The translations under genes were made by a program, and so were the position numbers. 61,430 nucleotides of DNA from an uncultured Chlorobiaceae bacterium (GTDB taxonomy: Bacteria; Bacteroidota; Chlorobiia; Chlorobiales; Chlorobiaceae): contig CAIJPS010000102.1 in assembly GCA_903822595.1 (NCBI GenBank), forward strand, positions 1 through 61,430. Reading direction: 5' to 3'. Under the pieces are notes generated by a model. That model searched no databases. It was not told where the DNA came from and saw only the letters and a program-made list of their open reading frames with translations. Positions 1 to 8,886 of the stretch are shown here, piece after piece; position 1 is the stretch's first letter, and each line of letters opens with the position of its first letter.

Positions 1-115
1 CACCCCGTCAGGCTTCGCCTGCCACCCCTCCAAAGGAGGGGAATTTTCTTCCACGCCAATCCTTCTTCATTCCCCTCCGCTGGAGGGGTGCCCCGAAGGG
101 GCGGGGTGGTTATTG
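1..115. repeat. REP-like inverted repeat at window edge
   Basis: Two arms face each other. The left arm (about 1-44) has CACCCC, a GGCTTCGCC hairpin and CCCCTCCAAAGGAGGGG. The right arm (about 75-115) has CCCCTCCGCTGGAGGGG, a CCCCGAAGGGG hairpin and GGGGTG. Each arm contains two small hairpins, and the arms are imperfect reverse complements around a spacer of about 30 bp. This is the architecture of REP/BIME or MITE-type elements. The right arm supplies the last codons and stop of the hsdS remnant, so the element probably landed at the 3' end of that gene. It may continue beyond the left edge. Confidence 0.75.
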
Positions 116-378
116 CTATCTGCCGGAAAAAACTGTTGCATCAGCGCTTTTTTATGGGTTTTGAGCGTGTCGAGCTTTTGCGTTTGTGCGGTGATCAGTT
201 CGTCAATGGACAGGAAAAATTGAGCAATCTTAGTCTGTTCTTCTTGAGATGGATGGGGTATGGAAAAAGATCGAACTTGGGCAAAATTGAGCCCTTGCCT
301 GTTCCCGCCTGCTTGAAAACTGTCAATTTGTTTTTGGCCGTACTGAGAGAGTAAATACTGATTTAAAAATACCGCGTC
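67..378 (-). pseudogene. hsdS: Type I restriction specificity subunit, C-terminal remnant
   Basis: The reading frame encodes only the end of a type I specificity subunit: the tail of the second target-recognition domain (FLNQYLLSQYGQKQI, then GLNFAQVRSFSIPHPSQEEQ) and the conserved C-terminal helix (KIAQFFLSIDELITAQTQK, ending near LMQQFFP). In the intact family this helix spaces the two DNA-recognition domains and contacts HsdM. Intact subunits have about 400 residues; only about 100 remain. The upstream part is missing because the frame is joined to hsdR sequence near 372-378. The last residues after LMQQFFP are encoded by the REP-like repeat. It is not expected to work. Confidence 0.8.
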
Positions 379-1306
379 TGCCGGTCGAGGTCTTTGCGGT
401 CTACGACAAAGAGGCATTTGTCGATATCGGGGTATCCTTGATCAGGGTTGATGCCTTGAAGGAGGTGAGGGTTTTGCCGCTGCCGGTGGTGTGCCAGTAG
501 CCGTTGCCGGAGTTCTGGTGAATGCATTCCACGATGGCCTTGACGGCATGGATCTGGTAGGGGCGCATCATCATCAGCTTTTGCTCGCTGGCTACCAGCA
601 CCATGTAGCGGCTGATCATTTCGCTGAGGGTGCATTTGGCGAGGAACTTTTCGGCAAAGCCGTCGAGATGGGTGATTTTTTTGTTGTCTTCTGCGGCGAA
701 CTGGTAGAGCGGAAGAAAACGCTCGTCGGCGTTGAAGCTGAAGTGGCGGCTGTTGTTGTTGACGAAGTACCAGGTATCGGTGCGGTTGCTGACGATGAAG
801 AGCTGCAGGAAGCTGAGCAGTGTTTTAATGTAGCCGTTGCCGGGGTCGTTTTTGTACTCGACAATCTGCTGCATGGCGCGGCACGGGCTGATGGCGAGGG
901 TTTTCAGCTCGATCTGAACCACCGGCACGCCGTTGATGAGGAGCAAGAAGTCGTAGCGGTGATGGCTGTTATTGGTGTTGATGCGGAGCTGGTTAACGAC
1001 CTCGAAGCTGTTTTTGCACCACTCCCTGATGTTGACCTGTGTTTAGAAGAGTGGTGTGCAGTCGTCGCGGTCGAAGCTGTTGCGTTCGCGCAGATGGCGG
1101 GCGGCAGAGAAAACGTCGGGGGTGACAATTTGATCGATCAGTCGGGCAAACTCGGCATCGGTCAACTTTACCCGGTTAAGCGATTCGAATTTCTCACGGA
1201 AGTTTTGTTCCAGTGCGTCCCGGTCACGGATGTCGGTGCGGTAGCTGTATTTGATATCCTTGAGTTTTTCGATCAGGCTTTGCTCGGTCTGGTTTTCTGT
1301 TGTCAT
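376..1306 (-). pseudogene. hsdR: Type I restriction motor subunit, N-terminal remnant
   Basis: This is the N-terminal third of a type I restriction endonuclease R subunit, which in the family carries a nuclease domain and a helicase translocase. Translation from 1306 gives about 87 residues ending DDCTPLF and is stopped by an in-frame TAA at 1043-1045, where the family usually has Tyr. The same frame resumes with VNIREWCKNSFEVVNQLRIN and LLLINGVPVVQIELK (nuclease region) and reaches the Walker A-like HTTGSGKT. Near 440 a one-base deletion shifts the frame; the other frame continues as PDIDKCLFVVDRKDLDRQTR and then meets hsdS. One stop, one frameshift and loss of the motor domains show it is dead. 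Confidence 0.85.
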
Positions 1307-1676
1307 GCGTGAAACAATGCTTATATTTGAATCATTAGCATCACCAGAGAGAGCATCTCCGGCCCGATGCCTTCAACTTGGTTGGGGGCGTTTCTTTTTT
1401 ATTCCCTGCCTTTATCGACAGCCTTCTTTATGGAATCTACCCTCAGGGATAAGTGAGTGTTAATATACACAAGGGCTTTGATTTACAGTGGTTTGGCGGT
1501 TTATTTTTTCAATTACAGGGTCTCTTTTGGTACAGCAGAGGGCACGCCATGGCATGCCCCTACGGAATGGGTTTACACCTTTTTTGGGAGAACCGCCCAA
1601 AATCCTTATGATAGTTGTCAATGTAAAAGGCGACATTACCCCCGGCCATGTTTACTACGAATAAAGATGTAACCGA
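1307..1676. other. Intergenic stretch without a convincing gene
   Basis: About 370 bp between the hsdR remnant and the lipoprotein gene. Short open frames on the plus strand (1251-1463 and 1457-1672) show no recognisable motif and no ribosome site. I see no cobalamin riboswitch. The only structure noted is the 20-bp palindrome at 1540-1559. The upstream half is probably the former hsdR promoter side. Confidence 0.5.
1540..1559. repeat. Short palindrome
   Basis: GGGCACGCCATGGCATGCCC is self-complementary apart from one mismatched pair. It may be a degenerate REP-type sequence or a protein-binding site; it is about 120 bp from the next start codon. No second copy was noticed in the window. Confidence 0.4.
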
Positions 1677-2615
1677 ATGTACCGGAAAACCCGCGACATG
1701 AAAATCTTCAGATCATTCAGCACTATGTGCAACAACTTCTCGGCTAATCGCCTCCTGCCTGTCTGTTTATCACTGTTCCTCCTTCTGTCGGCAGGATGCG
1801 CAAAAAAAACAGATGAAAAACAGCATCCTGTTGGCAGGCCAACAATCGTCAGTCTTGCCCCAAGCCTCACGGAGATGATTTTTGCCATCGGCGCGGGTGA
1901 CCAGCTTGTCGGAAGAACCAGCGCCTGCGACTGGCCCGCTGCGGTATCAAAAGTTCCCGTTGTAGGTGCCTTTGGACGCCCTTCGCTTGAAGTACTGGCT
2001 GCCGTCCATCCCGATCTGGTGGTTGATGTCGATCTGGCCGATGAAGGGATGGGAAAAAAAATATCGGCACTTGGCATTCAGCAAGAGAGCATCGCCTGCA
2101 AGAGCCCTGACGATATCCCTGCCGCTCTCAGAAAATTGGGGAAATTGACCGGTCACATCAGGGAGGCCGACAGTCTGGCCCACTCTATCAGCGAGGGTCT
2201 TGCGCTATTCAAAAAAACGTCACAAAACCAGAAGAACAAAAAGAGCGTCTACCTTGAAATCTGGAATGATCCCTTCTGGACAGGTGGAAAAGGAAGTTAT
2301 ACCTCTGTGCTTATTGACTACGCAGGTGGCCGGAATATCGGCGACGTCGTAAACAAGGAGTATTTCGAGATATCACAGGAGTGGGTAATCGAAAAAAGCC
2401 CTGAGGTGATTGCCTGTATGTATATGTCAAAAGAGTCCTCTGCCTCCGATAACGTCCTGAACCGTCCCGGATGGAACTCTATTGTTGCTGTGAAAAATCA
2501 CCAGGTATACGACCGGTTCGACAACAACCTCTTTCTCCGTCCCGGTCCGAGAGTGCTTGAAGGGATTACACAGTTACACCGAATGATTTATCCGGCGGAG
2601 AAACCGGCTCTCTGA
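1677..2615 (+). CDS. Periplasmic binding lipoprotein, BtuF/FhuD-like
   Basis: Substrate-binding lipoprotein of an ABC importer of the vitamin B12, haem or siderophore class (helical-backbone fold). A basic and hydrophobic leader ends in the lipobox LLLSAGC at about residue 41, so it should be lipid-anchored on the periplasmic side. The N-domain has the family pattern RPTIVSLAPSLTEMIFAIGA, then DWPAAVSKVPVVG and LAAVHPDLVV; the second lobe has YLEIWNDPFWTGGKGSY. Inner starts at 1698 or 1725 would give a more normal signal peptide. No permease or ATPase gene follows, so the partner transporter is elsewhere. B12 is a plausible ligand because bacteriochlorophyll synthesis in this group uses cobalamin enzymes, but the sequence does not prove it. 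Confidence 0.75.
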   Translation: MYRKTRDMKIFRSFSTMCNNFSANRLLPVCLSLFLLLSAGCAKKTDEKQHPVGRPTIVSLAPSLTEMIFAIGAGDQLVGRTSACDWPAAVSKVPVVGAFGRPSLEVLAAVHPDLVVDVDLADEGMGKKISALGIQQESIACKSPDDIPAALRKLGKLTGHIREADSLAHSISEGLALFKKTSQNQKNKKSVYLEIWNDPFWTGGKGSYTSVLIDYAGGRNIGDVVNKEYFEISQEWVIEKSPEVIACMYMSKESSASDNVLNRPGWNSIVAVKNHQVYDRFDNNLFLRPGPRVLEGITQLHRMIYPAEKPAL

Positions 2616-2694
2616 TTTTTTAGGCACTCCCCTGTCAGAATCGGCGTTAATTTTTTTATCTTTGTGGCTTTAGCGGAACAAAACGAAATCATGC

Positions 2695-3966
2695 ATGAAG
2701 CGCTCTCCACTGCTCATTGTCCTCCTTACGGTTTTACTTGACCTTATCGGCTTCGGTATTGTGCTTCCGTTACTGCCGACCTACGCAAAAGATCTCGGTG
2801 CAAATCCTGCATTGATCGGGTTGATTGCAGCGATTTTCTCTATCATGCAGTTTATTTTTTCTCCTCTTTGGGGCAAGCTGAGCGACAAAATCGGTCGACG
2901 ACCGGTCATGCTGATCAGTATTTTTGTTACCGCGCTCTCCTATCTGGTTTTTTCGCAGGCATCCACGATTCCTCTGCTTATTTTTGCCAGAGGACTTTCT
3001 GGTATCGGATCAGCAAACATTGCCACAGCACAAGCCTATATCACCGACGTCACTGACAGTAAAAATCGTTCGGGAGCGATGGGCATGATAGGAGCTGCTT
3101 TCGGAATCGGCTTTATTATAGGCCCGCTTATCGGGGGAGTGCTCAAGCACTATTACGGCATTCCAATGGTAGGATATGTCTCTGCGGCACTGATCTTTGT
3201 CGACTTTATCCTTGCCATCTTTTTACTTCCCGAGTCAAACCAGAATGCACAGAAAATAGCGTTCGGCTTTCTGAAAAGACGTCCTCTCAATAGCGATCCC
3301 AGGCGAACGGCCTCTCTCTTTCTTGGCGAGAAAGTAAATGAGTATATCGATGGGCTTAAACTGACCTTCAGTTCGCGCCCCCTTGCGCTGCTCATGATTG
3401 CAAACTATACCTATACTTTTGCTATTGTGAATATGCAGGTCGCCTCCATTCTGCTCTGGAAAGAGTACTTCAGGGCTACTGACGAGCAGATCGGCTACCT
3501 CTTCGCCTATGTCGGGGTGTGGTCGGTTGTGGTGCAGGGAGGCCTTATCAGAAAGCTCATCAAAAAACTGGGTGAACACAAACTTTTCCTCTGGGGCCAT
3601 CTCTTCACCTTCATCGGAGTCTTTTTTGTTCCTTTTGCGCCACAGAGTTCGCTCTTTTCAATCGGGCTGTTTATTCTCTTCTTTTTTGCTATCGGTACCA
3701 GTCTGGTTGCACCCATCAACCTTTCCATGATTTCGCTCTACAGCTATAAACAGCAGCAGGGTCAGATTCTTGGTCTTTCACAGTCAGTCAACTCTTTTGC
3801 CCGTATCATGGGGCCTTTCAGTGGCAGTATTCTTTATGGCATGAACTTTCATGCACCCTATATTGTCGCCGGAATTCTGACCATCGCCGGGGCGGTCATT
3901 GCGTTGAGCCTCTTCAAGTACAAAATTGAAGCACTGGAACCTTCGAATGAAGCAAGCAATGGTTGA
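2695..3966 (+). CDS. MFS transporter, TetA-like drug/H+ antiporter
   Basis: A 423-residue major facilitator protein with the usual 12-helix layout and a hydrophilic central loop (about 175-220). After helix 2 it has the MFS signature [13 protein letters not shown], which in TetA-type antiporters gates the cytoplasmic face; helix 1 holds [13 protein letters not shown], typical of the DHA1/TetA group. Helix 5 carries [16 protein letters not shown], the motif C of drug exporters. It is predicted to sit in the inner membrane and export a small molecule by proton exchange. The substrate cannot be read from sequence. It is separated from the upstream lipoprotein gene by about 80 bp and is followed at 42 bp by an oxidoreductase gene. 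Confidence 0.85.
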   Translation: MKRSPLLIVLLTVLLDLIGFGIVLPLLPTYAKDLGANPALIGLIAAIFSIMQFIFSPLWGKLSDKIGRRPVMLISIFVTALSYLVFSQASTIPLLIFARGLSGIGSANIATAQAYITDVTDSKNRSGAMGMIGAAFGIGFIIGPLIGGVLKHYYGIPMVGYVSAALIFVDFILAIFLLPESNQNAQKIAFGFLKRRPLNSDPRRTASLFLGEKVNEYIDGLKLTFSSRPLALLMIANYTYTFAIVNMQVASILLWKEYFRATDEQIGYLFAYVGVWSVVVQGGLIRKLIKKLGEHKLFLWGHLFTFIGVFFVPFAPQSSLFSIGLFILFFFAIGTSLVAPINLSMISLYSYKQQQGQILGLSQSVNSFARIMGPFSGSILYGMNFHAPYIVAGILTIAGAVIALSLFKYKIEALEPSNEASNG

Positions 3967-4008
3967 AAGAGCTTATCCAGCCACAGTATCGATGCAGGAG
4001 CAAACAGT

Positions 4009-5043
4009 ATGAAAATTGGGGTTATCGGAGTAGGCAAGCTGGGTGAGTTTCACACAAAACTTCTCACGGAAATTGCTCAGGAGTGTAGTGATCTTCATTG
4101 TGCCGGCATTTATGATCTCGACAAAAGTCGAGCCGACGAGATGGCAAAAAAATATAATGTTTTGAGCTTCAGTTCACTTGAGCTCCTGGCAAAGTCGTGT
4201 GATGCCGCCGTCATTGCTACAACAACCAGCTCCCACTACGGGATAGCCCGTACGCTGCTCAGCGAAGGGTTGCACCTTTTTATTGAAAAACCCATAACCA
4301 CAACGGTTGAAGAGGCTGATGAACTGATACGGCTCGAAGCAGCAAACCGTGTGCGCATCCAGGTCGGACATATCGAGCGCTTCAACCCGGCACTTCGGGC
4401 TGTTGAAACGTATATAGGACGTCCGATATACATCCAGGCTGAACGGTTAACCGGGTTTTCCCGTCGGGTTACCGATGTTTCCGTGGTGCTTGACCTCATG
4501 ATCCACGACATCGACCTGGTTCTCTCCCTCATTCCATACGACATAAAACATATTGCCGCTTCGGGGGTCAAGGTATTCTCCAATGAACTCGACATGGCAA
4601 CCGCCAGAATCGATTTTGTCAACGGCGCGACGGCAAATGTTACTGCAAGCAGGCTGAGCCGCAGCAGGATACGCAAACTCCGTTTTTTTTGCAATGATCC
4701 GAAAAGCTATGCTTCGCTTGACCTGACAACCGGCAAATCGGAAATATTCAGGCTTGTCAAACAAGAGGAGGCGTCCTCCAAAAATCCACTCAAATCCTTT
4801 GCTGCACGTAAAATACTTGAACAATTCGGTGAAATCCACGAGACGATGCAGGGGAAGGTGCTCGACTATATCCACCCGGAAGTGCCAAAAATAAATGCGC
4901 TGCGTGACGAACTTGAACATTTTATCAATACCGTCAGAAACAACACACCAGCGCCCGTCAGCTCCTCCGACGGACGCCGGGCTCTTTTGGTTGCAGGTAA
5001 AATCGCGGACGAAATCGCCGCCAATGCAGCCTTACTTGAATGA
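4009..5043 (+). CDS. Gfo/Idh/MocA family oxidoreductase
   Basis: NAD(P)-dependent sugar oxidoreductase of 344 residues. The N-terminal Rossmann fold begins MKIGVIGVGKLGEFH, continues with DAAVIATTTSSHYGIA, and has the cofactor/catalytic EKP motif (LFIEKPITTT). The catalytic-domain segment GHIERFNPAL is typical of the UDP-N-acetylglucosamine 3-dehydrogenase (GnnA-like) and related branch, whose members modify nucleotide sugars for lipid A or surface glycans. No partner aminotransferase is adjacent, so this assignment is only possible. The stop overlaps the start of the next gene by ATGA (5040-5043), suggesting translational coupling with the CCA-adding enzyme. Confidence 0.85.
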   Translation: MKIGVIGVGKLGEFHTKLLTEIAQECSDLHCAGIYDLDKSRADEMAKKYNVLSFSSLELLAKSCDAAVIATTTSSHYGIARTLLSEGLHLFIEKPITTTVEEADELIRLEAANRVRIQVGHIERFNPALRAVETYIGRPIYIQAERLTGFSRRVTDVSVVLDLMIHDIDLVLSLIPYDIKHIAASGVKVFSNELDMATARIDFVNGATANVTASRLSRSRIRKLRFFCNDPKSYASLDLTTGKSEIFRLVKQEEASSKNPLKSFAARKILEQFGEIHETMQGKVLDYIHPEVPKINALRDELEHFINTVRNNTPAPVSSSDGRRALLVAGKIADEIAANAALLE

Positions 5044-6509
5044 CTGACCATGGCAGAGGCAAACCGGAAATGACCATAGACTCACAACAACACCTGCCGG
5101 AGATTCTTTATCGTATCGGCGACATGGCCGATAAGAGCGATATTGACTGTTACCTTGTCGGCGGCTATGTTCGCGACATGATTATGCAAAGAACCTGTAC
5201 TGATATTGATATCATGGTTATCGGTGATCCGGTTCCTTTTGCAAAGGCAGTCTGTGAAGGACTGAACGGAAGAAATTTCATTCTTTTTGAACGGTTCCGC
5301 ACCGCACAGCTTGAACTTTCAGATCCTATGCTCGGCAGCTTCAAGGTTGAACTTGTCGGTGCACGGAAAGAGTCCTATAACAACGATTCCAGAAAGCCGG
5401 TAACTCTCATCGGGACACTCGACGATGATCTTTCACGACGGGATTTCACCATCAATGCGCTCGCTCTCGTACTCAACCGGGAAAAACGAAACCAAATCAT
5501 CGACCGCTTTGATGGTATGAGGGATATCGATGCCGCAACCCTGAGAACGCCGCTTGATCCCCTGCAAACCTTTTCCGATGACCCGTTGCGCATGATGAGG
5601 GCCGCACGATTTGCTGCCCAGCTTGATTTCGGACTTCTTTCTGAAGTGATTGACGCCATGAAGGCAATGCACGAAAGAATCCGGATTGTTTCAATAGAGA
5701 GAGTCAGTCATGAGTTTTTCAAAATCATGCTCTCCCCGCGCCCCTCCAAAGGACTGATTATCCTCTATGAAACAGGAGTACTAAAGGAGATTATACCGGA
5801 AATTGCTGCAATGGCGGGCATTGAACAGGTTGACGGACTCGGGCACAAGGACACCCTTTTCCACACGTTCCAGGTTATCGATAATGTTGCTGCACAATCC
5901 GATAAGCTCTGGCTCAGAGTTGCTGCGCTCCTGCACGATATTGCCAAGCCTGTCACAAAACGTTTCAGCAAATCAGCAGGATGGAGCTTTCACGGTCATG
6001 ATGCCGTTGGCCCGAAAATAGTAGCCAGGATATTCCGCCAAATGCGCTGGCCGCTTGATCCACTCGATTATGTCCAGAAAATGGTCAGACTTCATCACCG
6101 GCCGATTCCACTCTCAAAAGAGGAGATTTCCGATTCAGCAATTCGACGGCTTATGTTTGATGCCGGAGAGGATCTGCAGGATCTCATGAACCTCTGCCGG
6201 GCCGATGTCACCAGCAAAAACCCGAGAAAAGTTGCCCGGATCATGAGCAACTTCAACCATGTTGAAGAAAAAATTGCCGAAGTTGGAGAAAAAGATCAGC
6301 TTGCCAGATGGCGACCACCTGTAAGTGGCGAGGATATCATGAACACTCTCGGTCTGGCGGAAGGAAAGATGGTGGGAATGATCAAAAAAAGGATGGAAAA
6401 TGCTGTCATTGACGGCCTTATCCCTTACAACCGCGATGCCGCTCTTGACTATATCCGGGAGATTTACCGAGAACTGGGTGGCGAAACAAAGGAGAGCGGA
6501 AAACAATAA
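5040..6509 (+). CDS. cca: CCA tRNA nucleotidyltransferase with HD domain
   Basis: 489 residues. The N-terminal nucleotidyltransferase core has the flexible loop and metal-binding motif YLVGGYVRDMI followed by TDIDIMV, the two-aspartate catalytic pair of class II CCA-adding enzymes and poly(A) polymerases. The RRDFTINALAL motif and the RMMRAARFAAQL neck follow. A C-terminal HD phosphohydrolase domain is marked by LLHDIAKP (about 300) and later KMVRLHHRP. It should add or repair the 3' CCA of tRNA in the cytoplasm. HD-containing forms also remove 2',3'-cyclic phosphates in some bacteria. A poly(A) polymerase cannot be fully excluded. ATG 5070 is an alternative start that would avoid the overlap. 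Confidence 0.88.
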   Translation: MTDHGRGKPEMTIDSQQHLPEILYRIGDMADKSDIDCYLVGGYVRDMIMQRTCTDIDIMVIGDPVPFAKAVCEGLNGRNFILFERFRTAQLELSDPMLGSFKVELVGARKESYNNDSRKPVTLIGTLDDDLSRRDFTINALALVLNREKRNQIIDRFDGMRDIDAATLRTPLDPLQTFSDDPLRMMRAARFAAQLDFGLLSEVIDAMKAMHERIRIVSIERVSHEFFKIMLSPRPSKGLIILYETGVLKEIIPEIAAMAGIEQVDGLGHKDTLFHTFQVIDNVAAQSDKLWLRVAALLHDIAKPVTKRFSKSAGWSFHGHDAVGPKIVARIFRQMRWPLDPLDYVQKMVRLHHRPIPLSKEEISDSAIRRLMFDAGEDLQDLMNLCRADVTSKNPRKVARIMSNFNHVEEKIAEVGEKDQLARWRPPVSGEDIMNTLGLAEGKMVGMIKKRMENAVIDGLIPYNRDAALDYIREIYRELGGETKESGKQ

Positions 6510-6597
6510 CCTGGCTCTTTTCCGGAAGTGTGGCTTTTCATGATTCCGGTCATTATATTGCGGAACTTATCTATCAACACTAAACAAAATCCAACAA

Positions 6598-7902
6598 GTG
6601 ATACCACGTTATTCCCCTAAAGACATTTCAGCCATCTGGACAGAAGAGGCAAAATTTGAACGCTGGCTGCAGCTTGAAATTGCTGCTGTTGAAGCACGCA
6701 TGGAAGCTGGTCTGGTTCCGGCAGAGGCACTTGCAGCCATCAGGCAGAAGGCTGCATTTAATGTTGCTGAAATTCTTGAGATCGAGAAAGAGACGAAACA
6801 TGATGTCATCGCTTTCCTGACCAACGTCGCAAATTATGTTGGCCCCGATTCTCGCTACATCCATGAAGGACTGACCTCCTCGGATGTTGTCGACACCTGT
6901 CTGGCCATGCAGATGCGCGATGCCGGAAAAATTCTTGTCGGTGATATTCAACAACTGGTGGAGGTCCTTGCAAAAAGGGCGGTAGAGTTTAAGTACACTC
7001 TTGAAATGGGAAGAACCCATGGCATTCATGCCGAACCAACCACCTTCGGCTTGAAACTGCTTTTGTGGCACCAGGAGATGCTCAGAAACCTCGAACGCAT
7101 GAAAAAGGCAGTAGCCACTATCTCTGTCGGAAAAATCTCAGGAGCGGTCGGAACCTATCAGCACCTTTCGCCCGATATCGAAGCCGCCGTATGCCGCAAA
7201 CTGGCTCTTGAACCCTCTTCTATATCAACGCAGATTCTCCAGCGCGACCGCCACGCTGAATTTGCCACAACACTGGCCATCATCGCCTCCTCAATCGAGA
7301 AATTCTCCGTTGAACTGCGCCATCTGCAGCGTACAGAAGTGCGTGAAGCCGAAGAGTTTTTCAGTAAAGGACAGAAGGGCAGCTCCGCCATGCCGCATAA
7401 ACGTAACCCGATCACCTTCGAGCGCCTTACCGGTCTTGCCCGCGTGGTTCGCTCAAACTCCCTTGCGGCAATGGAAAACGTTGCACTCTGGCATGAGCGC
7501 GACATTTCCCACTCGTCGGTTGAGCGCATCATCATGCCCGATTCAACCACTGCGCTCTGCTACATGCTGCGCACCTTCAGTGAAGCTTTGGATACCCTGC
7601 TTGTCTATCCTGAAAGAATGGAGGAGAACTTCAATTCATCCTACGGCCTGACCACCTCACAAACCATTCTTCTCGCCCTCACAGCCAGAGGGCTGACCCG
7701 TGAAGAGGCCTACAAGCTGGTACAACGTAACGCCATGGAGAGCTGGTCTACCAAAGTGCATCTGCGTGATCTGGTACTGAAGGATGAAGAGTTGCTGAAA
7801 CACATCAACCCGCAGGAGATAGCCGAACTGTTCAGCTCTGAAAACATCCTGAAAAAGCTGAAGAGCAGTGTCGACATCATCTTTGAGCGCAACGGGTTAT
7901 AA
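6598..7902 (+). CDS. purB: Adenylosuccinate lyase
   Basis: 434-residue fumarase/aspartase-superfamily lyase that cleaves adenylosuccinate to AMP and SAICAR to AICAR in purine synthesis. It opens [19 protein letters not shown], as PurB of the short bacterial type does. The three active-site segments are present: [24 protein letters not shown] with the catalytic His, and the signature [11 protein letters not shown] with the mobile-loop serine. The start is GTG at 6598, the only in-frame start that keeps the conserved N-terminus. It is followed at 11 bp by a DoxX-like gene. Confidence 0.95.
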   Translation: MIPRYSPKDISAIWTEEAKFERWLQLEIAAVEARMEAGLVPAEALAAIRQKAAFNVAEILEIEKETKHDVIAFLTNVANYVGPDSRYIHEGLTSSDVVDTCLAMQMRDAGKILVGDIQQLVEVLAKRAVEFKYTLEMGRTHGIHAEPTTFGLKLLLWHQEMLRNLERMKKAVATISVGKISGAVGTYQHLSPDIEAAVCRKLALEPSSISTQILQRDRHAEFATTLAIIASSIEKFSVELRHLQRTEVREAEEFFSKGQKGSSAMPHKRNPITFERLTGLARVVRSNSLAAMENVALWHERDISHSSVERIIMPDSTTALCYMLRTFSEALDTLLVYPERMEENFNSSYGLTTSQTILLALTARGLTREEAYKLVQRNAMESWSTKVHLRDLVLKDEELLKHINPQEIAELFSSENILKKLKSSVDIIFERNGL

Positions 7903-7913
7903 CCATTATAGAG

Positions 7914-8387
7914 ATGAAAAAGCATCCTTTCAAAACGATCGGAATTACTCTTTTTCTTGCCGGGCGCTATCTCTTTGCCCTCTTTTTTCTCTATGGCTTC
8001 TGGCACAAGCTGGTAAAGGGGTGGCTTTGGAGCGACAAGATGCATAACTATTTCGTAGAGCGTCTCCACGCTCCCCCGCAACTGAACGACTTTCAGGCAC
8101 TCTACCTCGACCAGTTCGCCATACCTGTAGCCATGCCGATAGCATGGATCGTCACCATAGGGGAATTGATCATCGGAGTATGCCTTGCTTTGGGTCTTTC
8201 CGTCCGGGCCAATGCCGCCTTTGCGCTGTTTATGGTGCTGAATTTCGCAGCAGGAGGGTTCTACAATCTCACCCTCCCCCCCTTCATGATTTTTTCGGTG
8301 CTCATGATGATTTTCCCTTCAGGCCACTGGCTCGGGCTCGACAAACAACTTAACCGCAAATACCCGGATTCACTCTGGTTCAAGTGA
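7914..8387 (+). CDS. DoxX-like membrane protein
   Basis: 157 residues with about four membrane segments (roughly 10-30, 75-95, 98-115, 120-138), arranged as in DoxX/DoxD family proteins. The N-terminus has GRYLFALFFLYGFWHKL and the middle has AWIVTIGELIIGVCLALG, matching the family pattern of a glycine-rich helix with a buried acidic residue. DoxX members act in quinone-linked redox or membrane-stress functions, but this subgroup has no settled role. The 3' end overlaps the convergent aroQ gene by 18 bp. Confidence 0.7.
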   Translation: MKKHPFKTIGITLFLAGRYLFALFFLYGFWHKLVKGWLWSDKMHNYFVERLHAPPQLNDFQALYLDQFAIPVAMPIAWIVTIGELIIGVCLALGLSVRANAAFALFMVLNFAAGGFYNLTLPPFMIFSVLMMIFPSGHWLGLDKQLNRKYPDSLWFK

Positions 8388-8813
8388 AACGATACCCATG
8401 AGAGCCCTGACGCCAAGATGGTAGCTGTTGGCTCCAAAGCCGCTGATAACACCGACACAGACCTCGGAAATCACTGAACGGCGGCGAAACTCTTCGCGGG
8501 CATAGATGTTGGAGAGATGTACCTCTACAACGGGAATGGTTACCGCGCTGATGGCATCGCGCAGGGCTATGGAGTAATGAGTCAGTGCTCCCGCATTCAG
8601 CACCACACCCAGGTAACCACCCTGATCTTCACTCTGGAAGAGTTTTTCAAGCAATGCCCCCTCATATTCCGTCTGGAAAAACTCAAATGAGAACCGGGGG
8701 AAATTTTCCACCAGTTTTCGGTTGATATCGTCAAGGGTCTGACGACCGTACACTTCCGGTTCGCGTTTTCCGAGCCGGGAGAGATTCGGCCCGTTGAGGA
8801 CAAGTATTGTCAT
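8370..8813 (-). CDS. aroQ: 3-dehydroquinate dehydratase, type II
   Basis: Catalyses the third step of the shikimate pathway, 3-dehydroquinate to 3-dehydroshikimate. The small dodecameric type II enzyme is recognised by ILVLNGPNLSRLGKREPEVYG at the N-terminus (catalytic Tyr in VYG, active-site loop Arg), then VLNAGALTHYSIALRDAI and VEVHLSNIYAREEFR (catalytic His) and the C-terminal GVISGFGANSYHLGVRAL. About 147 residues is normal. The start was taken at ATG 8813, which matches the usual MxILVLNGPN beginning; ATG 8822 would add three residues. It is convergent with the DoxX-like gene and lies 65 bp beyond hslU. Confidence 0.95.
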   Translation of the reverse strand: MTILVLNGPNLSRLGKREPEVYGRQTLDDINRKLVENFPRFSFEFFQTEYEGALLEKLFQSEDQGGYLGVVLNAGALTHYSIALRDAISAVTIPVVEVHLSNIYAREEFRRRSVISEVCVGVISGFGANSYHLGVRALMGIVSLEPE

Positions 8814-8886
8814 CGCGCTCATTATGATTGTTGCAGCCAGCCCCTTCTTCGGACTGGCTCAGTCAAATATTAACAGAAAAAAGCAC

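Noticed and set aside
491-1312. 273-codon plus-strand frame
   Set aside because: It is the antisense of the hsdR remnant, whose protein matches a known family; the plus frame is Val/Ala-rich with no motif.
1307-1676. Possible cobalamin riboswitch upstream of the B12-type lipoprotein
   Set aside because: I could not find a B12 box or the expected core; nothing supports it.
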